A stretch of 64,000 nucleotides of DNA. Origin: GCA-2746365 sp963711255. GTDB taxonomy: Bacteria > Pseudomonadota > Gammaproteobacteria > SZUA-229. Below, piece after piece: positions 35,019 to 44,335 of this stretch. The DNA is taken from positions 128,596 through 192,595 of the forward strand of contig CAVQDO010000009.1 in the NCBI GenBank assembly GCA_963711255.1, written 5' to 3'. The translations under genes and the position numbers were made by a program. The stretch's first letter is position 1. Every line of letters begins with the position of its first letter. The notes below the pieces were generated by a model. That model did no database searches, was not told the origin of the DNA, and was given only the letters and a program-made list of their open reading frames with translations.

Positions 35019-36215
35019 ATGAATACAAGGACGAACAATAATCACCTGGATACTGCAACGGATGCAGCAGCCTTCAGCTCCGATCAAAAACAAAGCTCAC
35101 TTAAATACTGGCTCTATCTTCGCCATACTCCGGGCGTAAGCAATAAGGTATTTCGTCTGTTGCTTGACACCTTCGGCGGCGCCAGGGCGGTATTTAACGC
35201 AAGTCACGCACAACTCTCAGCACTGGACATCAAGCAACAGACCAAAACCGAGCTAATCAACGCGATTACCCATGAAAACCTGCCTGATATTAGCGCCGAC
35301 CTTGACTGGGTAGCCGCTGCTGGCCACCACATTATTAGCCTTAACCATGACGCTTACCCACCGCAGTTGAAAGAACTGCCTGATGCACCGCCAGTATTAT
35401 ATGTTAGAGGCGATCCGGACTACCTGCGGCAGCCACAACTGGCGATGGTCGGCACACGCCACCCTACCGCTGCTGGACGCAATACCGCCCGCGAGTTTGC
35501 CCGACATTTATCCCATGCCGGCATCACCATTGTTAGCGGCCTGGCCAGTGGCATTGACGGTGCCAGTCACGAAGGTGCGCTGCAGGGGCTGGCAGGAACA
35601 GTTGCCGTTGTCGCCCATGGGCTGGACATTATTTATCCCGCCAGCCATCAACAACTGGCGCAGGCAATAGCTGAAGAAGGCGCTGTTGTTTCCGAAATGC
35701 CCATTAATACTCAGCCGTCACGCGGCATGTTCCCGCGCCGCAACCGCCTGATCAGCGCCCTGTCCATGGGTACGCTGGTGGTAGAAGCCGCTAAAAAAAG
35801 TGGTTCATTAATTACCGCCAGGTTTGCGCTTGAACAAAACAAAGAAGTCTTCGCCATTCCCGGTTCAATTCATAATCCCATGACGCGAGGCTGTCATCAG
35901 CTCATCCGTCAGGGTGCAAAACTGGTTGAAACAGCCGATGATATTCTTGAGGAATTATGTATTTCCCCGCAACTTACAAGCACATACCCACAAAAATCCG
36001 AAAAAAATACCCAAGAAAATCCGAAAGATCTGCCCAAGACACTTGACCCGGATCACCAAAAACTGCTCAAATGCCTCGCTTATGAGCCTGCCAGCATTGA
36101 TGAGCTGGTCACAAACAGCAATTTTACCGCTGCTGAAATCGCTTCAATGTTACTTATTCTGGAGCTTGAAGGCTTCGTCATATGCCAGGATGGTCGGTAT
36201 ACAAACGTTAGCTAA
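35019..36215 (+). CDS. dprA: DNA processing protein DprA
   Basis: DprA loads RecA on incoming single-stranded DNA in natural transformation. The protein (about 398 residues) has an N-terminal SAM-like region and the Rossmann domain VGTRHPTAAGRNTAREFARHL, IVSGLASGIDGASHEGAL, SEMPINTQPSRGMFPRRNRLISALS and GSLITARFALEQNKEVFAIPG. A Lys/Pro-rich linker follows, and a C-terminal winged helix (EPASIDELVTNSNFTAAEIASMLLILELEGFV). I use the ATG at 35019; a GTG at 35004 with AGGG upstream is an alternative. Confidence 0.93.
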   Translation: MNTRTNNNHLDTATDAAAFSSDQKQSSLKYWLYLRHTPGVSNKVFRLLLDTFGGARAVFNASHAQLSALDIKQQTKTELINAITHENLPDISADLDWVAAAGHHIISLNHDAYPPQLKELPDAPPVLYVRGDPDYLRQPQLAMVGTRHPTAAGRNTAREFARHLSHAGITIVSGLASGIDGASHEGALQGLAGTVAVVAHGLDIIYPASHQQLAQAIAEEGAVVSEMPINTQPSRGMFPRRNRLISALSMGTLVVEAAKKSGSLITARFALEQNKEVFAIPGSIHNPMTRGCHQLIRQGAKLVETADDILEELCISPQLTSTYPQKSEKNTQENPKDLPKTLDPDHQKLLKCLAYEPASIDELVTNSNFTAAEIASMLLILELEGFVICQDGRYTNVS

Positions 36216-36293
36216 TCGTTTATTTGTTAACAAATCTTTTTATTACACTCCTGAGCAATAGACCACTTAGCAGGAATAGCAGGGCTTTTTTGA

Positions 36294-36800
36294 ATGATAA
36301 TTAAACAATCTGTCGTTGATGTTCTAATGTTTTTATTTGAACGTTATTTAGGCGATGATGAATTAAGTGAGACCAGTCGAGTAACCGATGAGCGTGACAG
36401 TATCCAGATCAGACTGGAAGAAATGGGTTTTCGTAATACTGAAATAAACCAGGCCTTTGACTGGCTGGAAGACCTCGCCGGGCTACAGGCAAATATTGAA
36501 GCTGACGAAGAATTTGTACCAATCAAGGAAACCAGTACACGTATCTATAGCAAGGAAGAGAAAAAACTGATTGGCGTAGAAAGCATTGGGTTTTTGAATT
36601 TTCTTGAACAAACCAGAATCCTTACCCCGGTGACACGTGAACTAATACTGGATCGTGTAGTCGCATTAGGCCATCCACTGGATTCCGAGCAGCTGAAATG
36701 GATCATTATGATTGTGCTGCACTCGCACCCGGGTGAAGAGAATGCTCTCGCCATGATGGAAGATTTTATTTTTGATGAATCAATTGACCAAATCCATTGA
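36294..36800 (+). CDS. smg: Smg/DUF494 family protein
   Basis: The 168-residue protein is of the Smg family, with LMFLFERYLGDDELSE near the N-terminus, RLEEMGFRNTEINQAFDWLEDL, LGVESIGFLNFLEQ-like sequence (here IGVESIGFLNFLEQ) and the VLHSHPGEENALAMME C-terminal motif. Its place between dprA and topA is the standard one in Gammaproteobacteria. The role is not established. It is helix-rich and soluble. topA follows after 45 bases. Confidence 0.93.
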   Translation: MIIKQSVVDVLMFLFERYLGDDELSETSRVTDERDSIQIRLEEMGFRNTEINQAFDWLEDLAGLQANIEADEEFVPIKETSTRIYSKEEKKLIGVESIGFLNFLEQTRILTPVTRELILDRVVALGHPLDSEQLKWIIMIVLHSHPGEENALAMMEDFIFDESIDQIH

Positions 36801-36845
36801 TCCCGTTTATTTGACCGCCTGATAAAAGCACTAGACTAGAACTGT

Positions 36846-39311
36846 ATGAGCAAAAATCTTGTTATCGTAGAGTCGCCTGCCAAAGCGAAAACTATCGAAA
36901 AGTATTTAGGCAAAGACTTTAAAGTCCTGGCTTCATACGGTCACGTGCGTGATTTAATCCCCAAAGAAGGGGCCATTGATACCGAGCACGATTTTTCAAT
37001 GAAGTACCAGATCATTGAACGAAACGAAAAACACGTTGATAAAATCATCAAGTTTTTAAAAAAAGCGGAAACGCTCTATCTCGCAACTGACCAGGACCGC
37101 GAGGGAGAAGCCATTTCATGGCACCTGTATGAGCTGCTAAAAGAAAAAGACCTGCTCGAGAATAAACAGGTACACCGCGTTGCATTCAACGAGATTACCA
37201 AGCGCGCCATCAAGGAAGCAATAGATAATCCAGGTGAGCTTTCCATCGACCTGATTAACGCACAGCAAACCCGCCGCGCGCTCGACTACCTGGTTGGCTT
37301 CAACCTGTCACCATTATTATGGAAAAAAGTTCAGCGGGGCCTGTCTGCCGGACGCGTACAAAGCCCGGCACTGCGTTTAATCGTTGAACGTGAACTCGCC
37401 ATTGAAGCCTTTGATCCGAAAGAGTACTGGACCATTGAAGCCGATGTCAGCAAAGGCAAACAGCCTTTCCAGAGCAAGCTGAACGTATACAACAATGAAA
37501 AAATGAAACAGTTCAGTATCACTGATACTGAAACAGCAACAGCAGCAAGGGACACCCTGCTAAAAGCAGCCAACGGCAAATTAAATGTCGACAAAGTTGA
37601 GAAAAAGGAAAGAAAACGTAACCCTTCTGCACCTTTTACCACCTCGACATTACAGCAGGAAGCCGCAAGAAAACTTCGATTCTCTGCACAGCGCACCATG
37701 CGAACTGCGCAAAACCTGTATGAAGGTATTGATATTGGCGGCGAGACCGTCGGCCTGATCACCTACATGCGTACCGACTCGCTGCATCTTGCCGGTGAAG
37801 CCATCGACGAAATTCGCGGTTTAATTGAAGAGCGCTACGGCAAAAACAACCTTCCCGATGAAGCGCGTGTTTTCAAAAATAAATCCAAAAATGCGCAGGA
37901 AGCTCACGAAGCCATACGACCGACTTCGGTTCGTCACGCGCCTGAAGACATTAAAGATAAGCTCAACCCCGACCAGTTTGCACTCTACGAACTCATCTGG
38001 AAGCGCACCATGGCATGCCAGATGATTCACGCCACGTTAGACACTGTCAGCGTAGAACTAGGCTGTGGCGATGGCAACAGCTTCCGCGCATCCGGCTCAA
38101 CCATCAAGTTCCCCGGTTTCATGTCGGTATACATGGAAAGCAGTGATGACGGCAAAAACGATGACAGCAATGAAAAGCTATTGCCCGAATTAACCGAAGG
38201 CGAAAAAATTGACCTGCTGGAAATCAGAAACGAACAGCATTTTACCGAGCCGCCACCACGATTCACTGAAGCCAGCCTGGTTAAAACCCTGGAAGAATAT
38301 GGCATCGGCCGGCCGTCAACATACGCCAGCATTATTTCAACACTGGTTAATCGTAACTACGTTGAACTGGAAAGCCGTCGTTTCACACCGACCGATATTG
38401 GCCGCATCGTTAACGGCTTTCTCACCGAGTACTTTACCAAGTATGTCGATTATGAATTTACCGCCGAACTCGAAGACGAATTAGACTGCATCGCACGCGG
38501 TGAACACGACTGGGTGCCACTGCTTAAAAATTTCTGGTCTCCGTTCAAGGAAACCGTCGACCATATTGAAGAAAACGTCAGCCGCGCCGACGTTGCACAA
38601 TCGCGTCACATCGGAACTGACGAAGAAACCGGCAAACCAATATCAGTACGAATGGGACCTTTTGGTCCGTTTGTCCAGATAGGCGATAAAGACGACGAAG
38701 ATAAACCGCGTTTTGCCAGCCTGCGCCCCGGCCAGAAGATGGCCGACATCACCATGGATGACGTTTACTTCCTGCTGCAACTGCCGCGCGACCTGGGCAA
38801 AACAGATGAAGACGAAGAACTTTCGACCAACTATGGTCGCTTCGGCCCATACGTGAAATATGCCAGCAAGTTTGTTTCCATCAATAAAGAATACCAGGAC
38901 AAGGGCATAGACCCTTACAACATCACTCACGAACAGGCGATGGAACTGGTCAGGGCGAAAAAAGAATTTGATGCCAACAAACACATCAAAAACTTCCCCG
39001 GTACTGATATAGAAATATTAAACGGCCGCTGGGGGCCGTACATTACTGACGGCATGAAAAACGCCAAAATCCCCAAAGACAGAGAGCCATCATCACTAAC
39101 ACAGAAAGAATGTGAAGAACTGCTCGAAGCTGCCCCGTTCCGTCGCGGCAAAAAGAAAAAAGTGGCGAAAAAGAAAGTTGTGAAAAAAGCCGTTAAGAAG
39201 AAAACAGCGAAGAAAAAAACTGCAAAGAAAAAAGCTGTAAAAAAGAAAACAGTAAAGAAAAAGTCCGTCAAGAAAAAAGCAGTTAAGAAAAAAACAGCTA
39301 ACGACGAGTAA
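36846..39311 (+). CDS. topA: DNA topoisomerase I with lysine-rich C-terminal tail
   Basis: TopA relaxes negative supercoils by a transient 5'-phosphotyrosine break. The 821-residue protein has the Toprim domain (Glu9 in IVESPAKAKTIEKYL, TDQDREGE at 81-88), the catalytic Tyr307 in GLITYMRTDS and the cleavage-core segment GRPSTYASIISTL. After about residue 590 come Toprim C-terminal repeats rather than the CxxC zinc fingers of E. coli TopA; the C-terminal 50 residues are almost wholly Lys/Ala/Val. This combination resembles the topoisomerase I of many non-enteric bacteria. Confidence 0.95.
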   Translation: MSKNLVIVESPAKAKTIEKYLGKDFKVLASYGHVRDLIPKEGAIDTEHDFSMKYQIIERNEKHVDKIIKFLKKAETLYLATDQDREGEAISWHLYELLKEKDLLENKQVHRVAFNEITKRAIKEAIDNPGELSIDLINAQQTRRALDYLVGFNLSPLLWKKVQRGLSAGRVQSPALRLIVERELAIEAFDPKEYWTIEADVSKGKQPFQSKLNVYNNEKMKQFSITDTETATAARDTLLKAANGKLNVDKVEKKERKRNPSAPFTTSTLQQEAARKLRFSAQRTMRTAQNLYEGIDIGGETVGLITYMRTDSLHLAGEAIDEIRGLIEERYGKNNLPDEARVFKNKSKNAQEAHEAIRPTSVRHAPEDIKDKLNPDQFALYELIWKRTMACQMIHATLDTVSVELGCGDGNSFRASGSTIKFPGFMSVYMESSDDGKNDDSNEKLLPELTEGEKIDLLEIRNEQHFTEPPPRFTEASLVKTLEEYGIGRPSTYASIISTLVNRNYVELESRRFTPTDIGRIVNGFLTEYFTKYVDYEFTAELEDELDCIARGEHDWVPLLKNFWSPFKETVDHIEENVSRADVAQSRHIGTDEETGKPISVRMGPFGPFVQIGDKDDEDKPRFASLRPGQKMADITMDDVYFLLQLPRDLGKTDEDEELSTNYGRFGPYVKYASKFVSINKEYQDKGIDPYNITHEQAMELVRAKKEFDANKHIKNFPGTDIEILNGRWGPYITDGMKNAKIPKDREPSSLTQKECEELLEAAPFRRGKKKKVAKKKVVKKAVKKKTAKKKTAKKKAVKKKTVKKKSVKKKAVKKKTANDE

Positions 39312-39317
39312 TCAATC

Positions 39318-39869
39318 TTGGCTAGTGATTTCGCTATCAGTCATGCCGCACATATCATCAGAAACGGTGGCGTAATTGCCTATCCAACGGACACCATCTA
39401 TGGCCTTGGCTGCGACCCGTACAATCCTGATGCCATAGAAAGAATTAACCTGATCAAACAACGCCCGCTGAATAAACAGTTTATTCTACTGGCCAGCGAC
39501 ATCGAACAAATACGGCCACTCATACAAATAAATCCACAACTGGAAAAGCGTCTGACTGAAAACACCGAACCAACCAGCTGGGTGGTTGATGCCAGTCCGG
39601 ATGCACCTCGCTGGCTAGTCGGCATCAACAACACCCTTTCTGTTCGCATTAGTAAACATAAAAACATTTATCCATTGTGCCAGGCTTTAGCTCATCCAGT
39701 CATTTCAACCAGCGCTAACATTTCTGGAAAAAAACCTGCCACTAGTGCCATGAAACTGCACCAGCTGTTCCAGAACAAAGTCGACAAAATACTAATTGCA
39801 GACTCGTACCAGCCAGGGCAGCCGTCAAAAATTATTCGCCTGTGCGATAATTACATCTTTAGAGAATAA
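39318..39869 (+). CDS. tsaC: Threonylcarbamoyl-AMP synthase (TsaC)
   Basis: TsaC makes threonylcarbamoyl-AMP for the t6A modification of tRNA. The 183-residue YrdC-fold protein has GGVIAYPTDTIYGLGCD, RPLNKQFILLASD, RISKHKNIYPLC (here VRISKHKNIYPLC) and PVISTSANISGKKPATSA, all core motifs. No ATG precedes the domain, so the TTG at 39318 is the likely start; it lies 6 bases after the topA stop. It corresponds to the shorter TsaC form rather than the long Sua5 form. Confidence 0.93.
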   Translation: MASDFAISHAAHIIRNGGVIAYPTDTIYGLGCDPYNPDAIERINLIKQRPLNKQFILLASDIEQIRPLIQINPQLEKRLTENTEPTSWVVDASPDAPRWLVGINNTLSVRISKHKNIYPLCQALAHPVISTSANISGKKPATSAMKLHQLFQNKVDKILIADSYQPGQPSKIIRLCDNYIFRE

Positions 39870-39888
39870 ATTCACATACATAATAATT

Positions 39889-40815
39889 ATGAACACCGAA
39901 GACAAACCAGATATAGAAGCCGTAAAGTCATATTTAATCGAGCTGCAATCAAAAATATGCGAGGCACTCGCCAAAGAGGATGGCGGCGCTGACTTCATTG
40001 TCGATGAATGGCAGCGCGAAGCAGGCAATGGCGGCGGTATCACCCGGGTACTGAGTGACGGCAATGTCTTTGAACAGGCCGGGGTAAATTTTTCACATGT
40101 ATCGGGAGACCAGTTGCCCGCATCAGCAACCGCACATCGACCCGAACTTGCTGGCAGAAAATTCCAGGCGATGGGGGTATCGTTAGTAATACACCCGAGA
40201 AACCCGAAGATCCCTACTTCGCATGCCAATGTCAGATTTTTTATCGCAACAAAAGATAATGAAGATCCAGTCTGGTGGTTTGGCGGCGGCTTCGATTTAA
40301 CGCCTTACTATGGCAATGATGAAGATTGTATTCATTGGCATAGTACAGCCAAAAAGGCCTGCCAGCCTTTCGGCGAACATGTCTATAAAAAATATAAAAC
40401 ATGGTGCGATGATTATTTTTATATTAAACACCGTGATGAACAGCGCGGCATAGGCGGTCTTTTTTTTGACGACCTGAATGAAGAGGGTTTTAACAAAAGC
40501 TTTGATTTTATGAAAAGTGTCGGCGACCATTACATACCCGCCTACCTGCCTGTCGTGCAGCGCAGAAAAAATGACAGCTATACTGATGAACAGCGTGACT
40601 TTCAGCTTTATAGACGTGGCCGTTACGTGGAGTTCAACCTGGTTTATGATCGTGGCACTTTGTTTGGTCTGCAAACCGGCGGCCGAACTGAGTCGATATT
40701 AATGTCTCTGCCACCCGTAGTACATTTCCAGTACAACAGGCAGATTGAGAAAAATTCTGCAGAAGAGAAACTCTACCAGTATTACCTTAAACCCAGGGAA
40801 TGGGTTGAATATTAA
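39889..40815 (+). CDS. hemF: Oxygen-dependent coproporphyrinogen III oxidase
   Basis: HemF oxidatively decarboxylates coproporphyrinogen III in haem synthesis, and needs oxygen. The 309-residue sequence has AGVNFSHVSGDQLPA, GVSLVIHPRNP with NPKIPTSHANVRFF, WWFGGGFDLTPYY and GRYVEFNLVYDRGTLFGLQTGGRTESILMSLPP, all typical. The ATG at 39889 fits; the ORF upstream to 39796 overlaps tsaC in another frame and is not needed. It lies 19 bases after tsaC. Confidence 0.97.
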   Translation: MNTEDKPDIEAVKSYLIELQSKICEALAKEDGGADFIVDEWQREAGNGGGITRVLSDGNVFEQAGVNFSHVSGDQLPASATAHRPELAGRKFQAMGVSLVIHPRNPKIPTSHANVRFFIATKDNEDPVWWFGGGFDLTPYYGNDEDCIHWHSTAKKACQPFGEHVYKKYKTWCDDYFYIKHRDEQRGIGGLFFDDLNEEGFNKSFDFMKSVGDHYIPAYLPVVQRRKNDSYTDEQRDFQLYRRGRYVEFNLVYDRGTLFGLQTGGRTESILMSLPPVVHFQYNRQIEKNSAEEKLYQYYLKPREWVEY

Positions 40816-40850
40816 ATTTGTCTTACTATGCGACTTTATTACAGATCATT

Positions 40851-43436
40851 TCACTGCACGTTATTTCGTTGCATACTGACGACATTGTTTTTAGGTAATT
40901 CAGTTAATGGCAGAGAAATGTAATTACCCTGCACTTTATCAACACCGCATATTTTTAACAGCCTGACAATCTCGGGACTTTCAACATATTCAGCAACGGT
41001 ATAGCGACCCAGCGAATGCGCCACATCATTCATTGCGGTTACAATTGCCCGGTCAGTTGCGCCTCTCGCCATACTCCTGACAAACTGGCCGTCAATCTTG
41101 ACATAATCGGTAGGCAGGTTTTTTAATTGCGAGAACGAACAGAAACCAGAACCAAAATCATCCAGTGAGAAACGGCAGCCGATTTTTCTTAACTCACTGA
41201 TAAAATCATTGGCATCTTCCATGTTAGCAATAGCGCATGTTTCGGTTACCTCAAAAGTTAAAGTTCCCGGGTTAACATGGTAGGCCTCAATTAATTCCTT
41301 TATTCTTTCCAGTGACTCATCGCTATCGACCGTGTTACCGGAAATATTAATTGACAGACGAATATCATTGCTCGAAATGCCCGTGGCAACAGCCTGCTGC
41401 ATTGCCCTTTCAAGCACCCACATATCAATTTCTGTCATCAGGTTAAAACGCTCTGCGGTTGGAATAAAACTATCCGGATAGTGCAACTCACCATCGTCAC
41501 CAATCATACGCACCAGAACTTCATAACTGTATATTTTATCTATATCATTCATATGGCGCTGCCACAGAACACCATCCTGTGCAGGCAAATTAACAATATC
41601 GATGTCCTTCATTTGCATAATTGGCTGAAAATGCAGAACAAATTTGTTTTTTTCCAGGGCTTCTTTTATACGTGTTGACCAGCCTAACTCACTGCCCATG
41701 GTGTTGCGCTCGTCGCTGGTTTTTTCGTATAAGTGCGTCTGGTTTCTTCCAAGCCGTTTAGATATATGGCAGGCAATATCAGCATTCGCCATAACATCGC
41801 CTGCAGTAATGTCAGCTACATCCATCAAGGCAACACCAAAACTGGCATTCACGTGGTACATTTTTTCTTCATGATGCACACGCAGGTTTGATAGTGACGA
41901 TCTTATTTCATCCGCAAGATTCACCGCTATACTTTCGTCTACATTTTTAAGAATTATGGCGAACTCATCACCACCGATACGCGCAGCTATATCGTGCCGG
42001 CGCAGGTGCTTGTTTACTTCACGACTCAAGTCGATTAACAGCTGATCACCAACTTCGTGCCCGGCTGTATCGTTAACATATTTAAAACGATCGAGATCGA
42101 GGTAAACAACTGCACTCATAATTCCTGAGCGCGAAACATTATTAATTTCTTTTTCCAGGCAGCTTTCAAAATAGCGCCGGTTATACAATCCTGTTAAATG
42201 GTCATGCGTCGCCTGCCATCGTAATTTTTCTTCCATCATTTTACGTTCGGAAATATCCCGGAACGCTATAACACTGCCTTCCTGCTTACCATTTACCGCT
42301 AGTGGATAAAGTGTGCAGTCTACCGGAATATCCTTTCCGCTCTGATGACGAAAATGCGTTTCCCATCCGTGTAACTTTTCTCCCGAATAATACGCATCTT
42401 TTAACATGTCGCGTTTATCACTGGTCCCGTCTGAATGAAAGGCTTCATAAGCAGCCATTCCTAGCAAGGCTTTTAAATCATGCAACCCCAGCACTTTCAG
42501 TGCAGCTGGATTCATAAAAGTGACACGGCCTTCTTTATCAACACCATAAACGCCTTCGCCAACTGACTCCAGAATTGCCGCCAGGTTTTCACGCTGTTTT
42601 TCGATAGAGCGCTGAACTTCTATAAAACGACGCATACCAGATAGACGCGCGAGGAATAATTCTTCCGCTTCATTTTTAAACATACATTCGATCGCACCGG
42701 CCTGCAGACAATCGCGTATAACAGAGTCCAGGTAGGTGCCGGTAATTACCGCTGTCCTTATTTCGGAGGTATGCGGATCATCACGCAGCTTCTGGCATAG
42801 CACATAGCCGTTTTGTCCCGGCATAAAATAATCAACGATAGCAATATCAATTTTTTGCTGGTGAGCAATCTCAAAAGCCTCATCAACAGAACTCGCGGTA
42901 ATAACTTCATAATTGTTTCGCGCTAAAAGACGCTGATAATAGACACGAATACTTTTCGAATCATCAACAAACAGAATTGATATTTTTTGAGCATCACGAT
43001 AGATTCTTCTCTGCTCAATGACCGGTTCATGTGTCACTGGGTCCAGCATTGCTTCCAGCGATGAGGCAACTTCCTGGTAGTTTTCCCACGGCACCAGGGC
43101 GGTACGCTGGCGGGTGCTCATCCAGTTCAGCAGATCGATCTCTGCGTCATTAGATAACAGTATTACCGGTACTTCGCTATAAGGTTCGCGATCAAGAATG
43201 ACCAGTAACCGCTTTGAGTCTTTGAAGTGTTCATAATTTGGCCAGCCGACTAATATGGCCTGCAACTGTTGCCTTGAGCCCTGCAGAGATTCAATAGCCG
43301 CTTCAAAGCTGTCAACACTAATGACATCATAACCCTGCTTCTGAATCGTTTTACCAAGCATATACCGCAGCGTTGCGGATTCCTCAACAAGTAGGACACG
43401 TTGCCTGGTCACAGTTTCTGGCATGCTTTTCCCCAA
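40851..43436 (-). CDS. REC-REC-PAS-GGDEF-EAL cyclic-di-GMP protein
   Basis: The 861-residue soluble protein combines two receiver domains, a PAS domain, GGDEF and EAL. The first receiver (residues 10-130) has VGWPN where the phosphoacceptor Asp is expected and is probably inactive. The second (about 150-270) keeps the Asp in VDYFMPG. The PAS domain is near 285-400. The GGDEF site is intact (RIGGDEFAIIL), so cyclase activity is possible. In the phosphodiesterase domain, EAL is EVL (YEVLVRM), but DDFGSG and KIDGQFV are present. It is convergent with hemF. Confidence 0.88.
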   Translation of the reverse strand: MGKSMPETVTRQRVLLVEESATLRYMLGKTIQKQGYDVISVDSFEAAIESLQGSRQQLQAILVGWPNYEHFKDSKRLLVILDREPYSEVPVILLSNDAEIDLLNWMSTRQRTALVPWENYQEVASSLEAMLDPVTHEPVIEQRRIYRDAQKISILFVDDSKSIRVYYQRLLARNNYEVITASSVDEAFEIAHQQKIDIAIVDYFMPGQNGYVLCQKLRDDPHTSEIRTAVITGTYLDSVIRDCLQAGAIECMFKNEAEELFLARLSGMRRFIEVQRSIEKQRENLAAILESVGEGVYGVDKEGRVTFMNPAALKVLGLHDLKALLGMAAYEAFHSDGTSDKRDMLKDAYYSGEKLHGWETHFRHQSGKDIPVDCTLYPLAVNGKQEGSVIAFRDISERKMMEEKLRWQATHDHLTGLYNRRYFESCLEKEINNVSRSGIMSAVVYLDLDRFKYVNDTAGHEVGDQLLIDLSREVNKHLRRHDIAARIGGDEFAIILKNVDESIAVNLADEIRSSLSNLRVHHEEKMYHVNASFGVALMDVADITAGDVMANADIACHISKRLGRNQTHLYEKTSDERNTMGSELGWSTRIKEALEKNKFVLHFQPIMQMKDIDIVNLPAQDGVLWQRHMNDIDKIYSYEVLVRMIGDDGELHYPDSFIPTAERFNLMTEIDMWVLERAMQQAVATGISSNDIRLSINISGNTVDSDESLERIKELIEAYHVNPGTLTFEVTETCAIANMEDANDFISELRKIGCRFSLDDFGSGFCSFSQLKNLPTDYVKIDGQFVRSMARGATDRAIVTAMNDVAHSLGRYTVAEYVESPEIVRLLKICGVDKVQGNYISLPLTELPKNNVVSMQRNNVQ

Positions 43437-43748
43437 AAGGCTATATCGTTATTATATTTGAATTACTGCGATAGTAGTGCATACCCGGCTCCCGTTCCTC
43501 AAAACCCGATATTCACCCTGATTTGATCTCATTTCATCTACATATATAGCAATTTCGGCTGAAAAATCCAGTAATTCCCTGTGATAAGGCTCGTATGTGA
43601 ATAAAAAAGCCGGCATTTGCCGGCTTTGTCTAAAATCGCTTAAATTTTGCACTTGAGGAAAGACTTTTATGGTTCCAGCTTAACCACATTTGTCTTTACC
43701 GAAGTCATTTCCACATGGCAATGTTATATGTATTATTACTCTAATGAT
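43437..43748. other. Intergenic region between two minus-strand genes
   Basis: The 312 bases lie upstream of the REC-GGDEF-EAL gene and downstream of the DUF302-like gene. They hold a terminator at 43601-43626 and the promoter for the cyclic-di-GMP protein. The rest, including an open frame of 66 codons that crosses the hairpin, has nothing that I would call a gene. Confidence 0.5.
43601..43626 (-). terminator. Rho-independent terminator after the DUF302-like gene
   Basis: The stem AAAGCCGGCA with TGCCGGCTTT (loop TT) ends on the minus strand in a T tract of about six bases. It points in the direction of transcription of the gene ending at 43749 and lies about 125 bases after its stop codon. 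The stem is symmetric, so it could also act on plus-strand transcripts. Confidence 0.8.
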
Positions 43749-44240
43749 TTACTCAACACCAAGACGAATTGCTGCAATAACCTCTGATTCTATCTGTAAC
43801 AATAACTCTCTCGCCGCACTATTCTGCGCGACAAAACCGGGACGATTAAACAACACCGTAGTGCGTCCATCCTTTTCGATCAGGGTTAGATGCAACGGAC
43901 AAAAACCCAGCATTGCGGTATCAAGATTACTGACTTTATTTGCGTACCAGCCATTACAGAAAACCATGCTGCGTATTTCTGTAAGCTTATTGCGATTATA
44001 TTCATCGCCCCACTTTTCAGAAAACCGTTTAATATTGGCGCCTATATCGGGTTCAAAAACAACATAAAACCGGGCATCTTCCAGACTTTTGTAAATATTC
44101 TTATATACAGCCGAAACCGGTTTTTCTACTTCCAGGCTAAACACTGCGCTCGACTGCTCAACAGCAATCAGCGAAGAAGCCGGCAGCATTAAGGCCAGTA
44201 GAATCACCCATTTATTTAACAATCTCGTTAATATATTCAT
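43749..44240 (-). CDS. DUF302-like exported protein
   Basis: The 163-residue protein has a signal peptide (LLALMLPASSLIAVEQ) and would be periplasmic. The mature part has the DUF302-like pattern: VSAVYKNIYKSLEDARFYVVFEPDIG at its start, then CPLHLTLIEKDGRTTVLFNRPGFVAQ. The full set of family residues is not clear enough for a firm call. Three Cys are present, two near 94-113. Function is unknown. It is divergent from hemB, and a terminator follows. Confidence 0.6.
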   Translation of the reverse strand: MNILTRLLNKWVILLALMLPASSLIAVEQSSAVFSLEVEKPVSAVYKNIYKSLEDARFYVVFEPDIGANIKRFSEKWGDEYNRNKLTEIRSMVFCNGWYANKVSNLDTAMLGFCPLHLTLIEKDGRTTVLFNRPGFVAQNSAARELLLQIESEVIAAIRLGVE

Positions 44241-44335
44241 CTTCGTAGTCTCTTTTATATAGTTATGGCAGTATTATGCCATTGAATTTGCGGTCTGTTA
44301 CAATACCGCTATTGAAAAACCCAGTGGAGCAAAAC

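Noticed and set aside
43452..43652. A 66-codon minus-strand frame in the gap before the cyclic-di-GMP gene
   Set aside because: It includes the terminator hairpin and has no start site or similarity.
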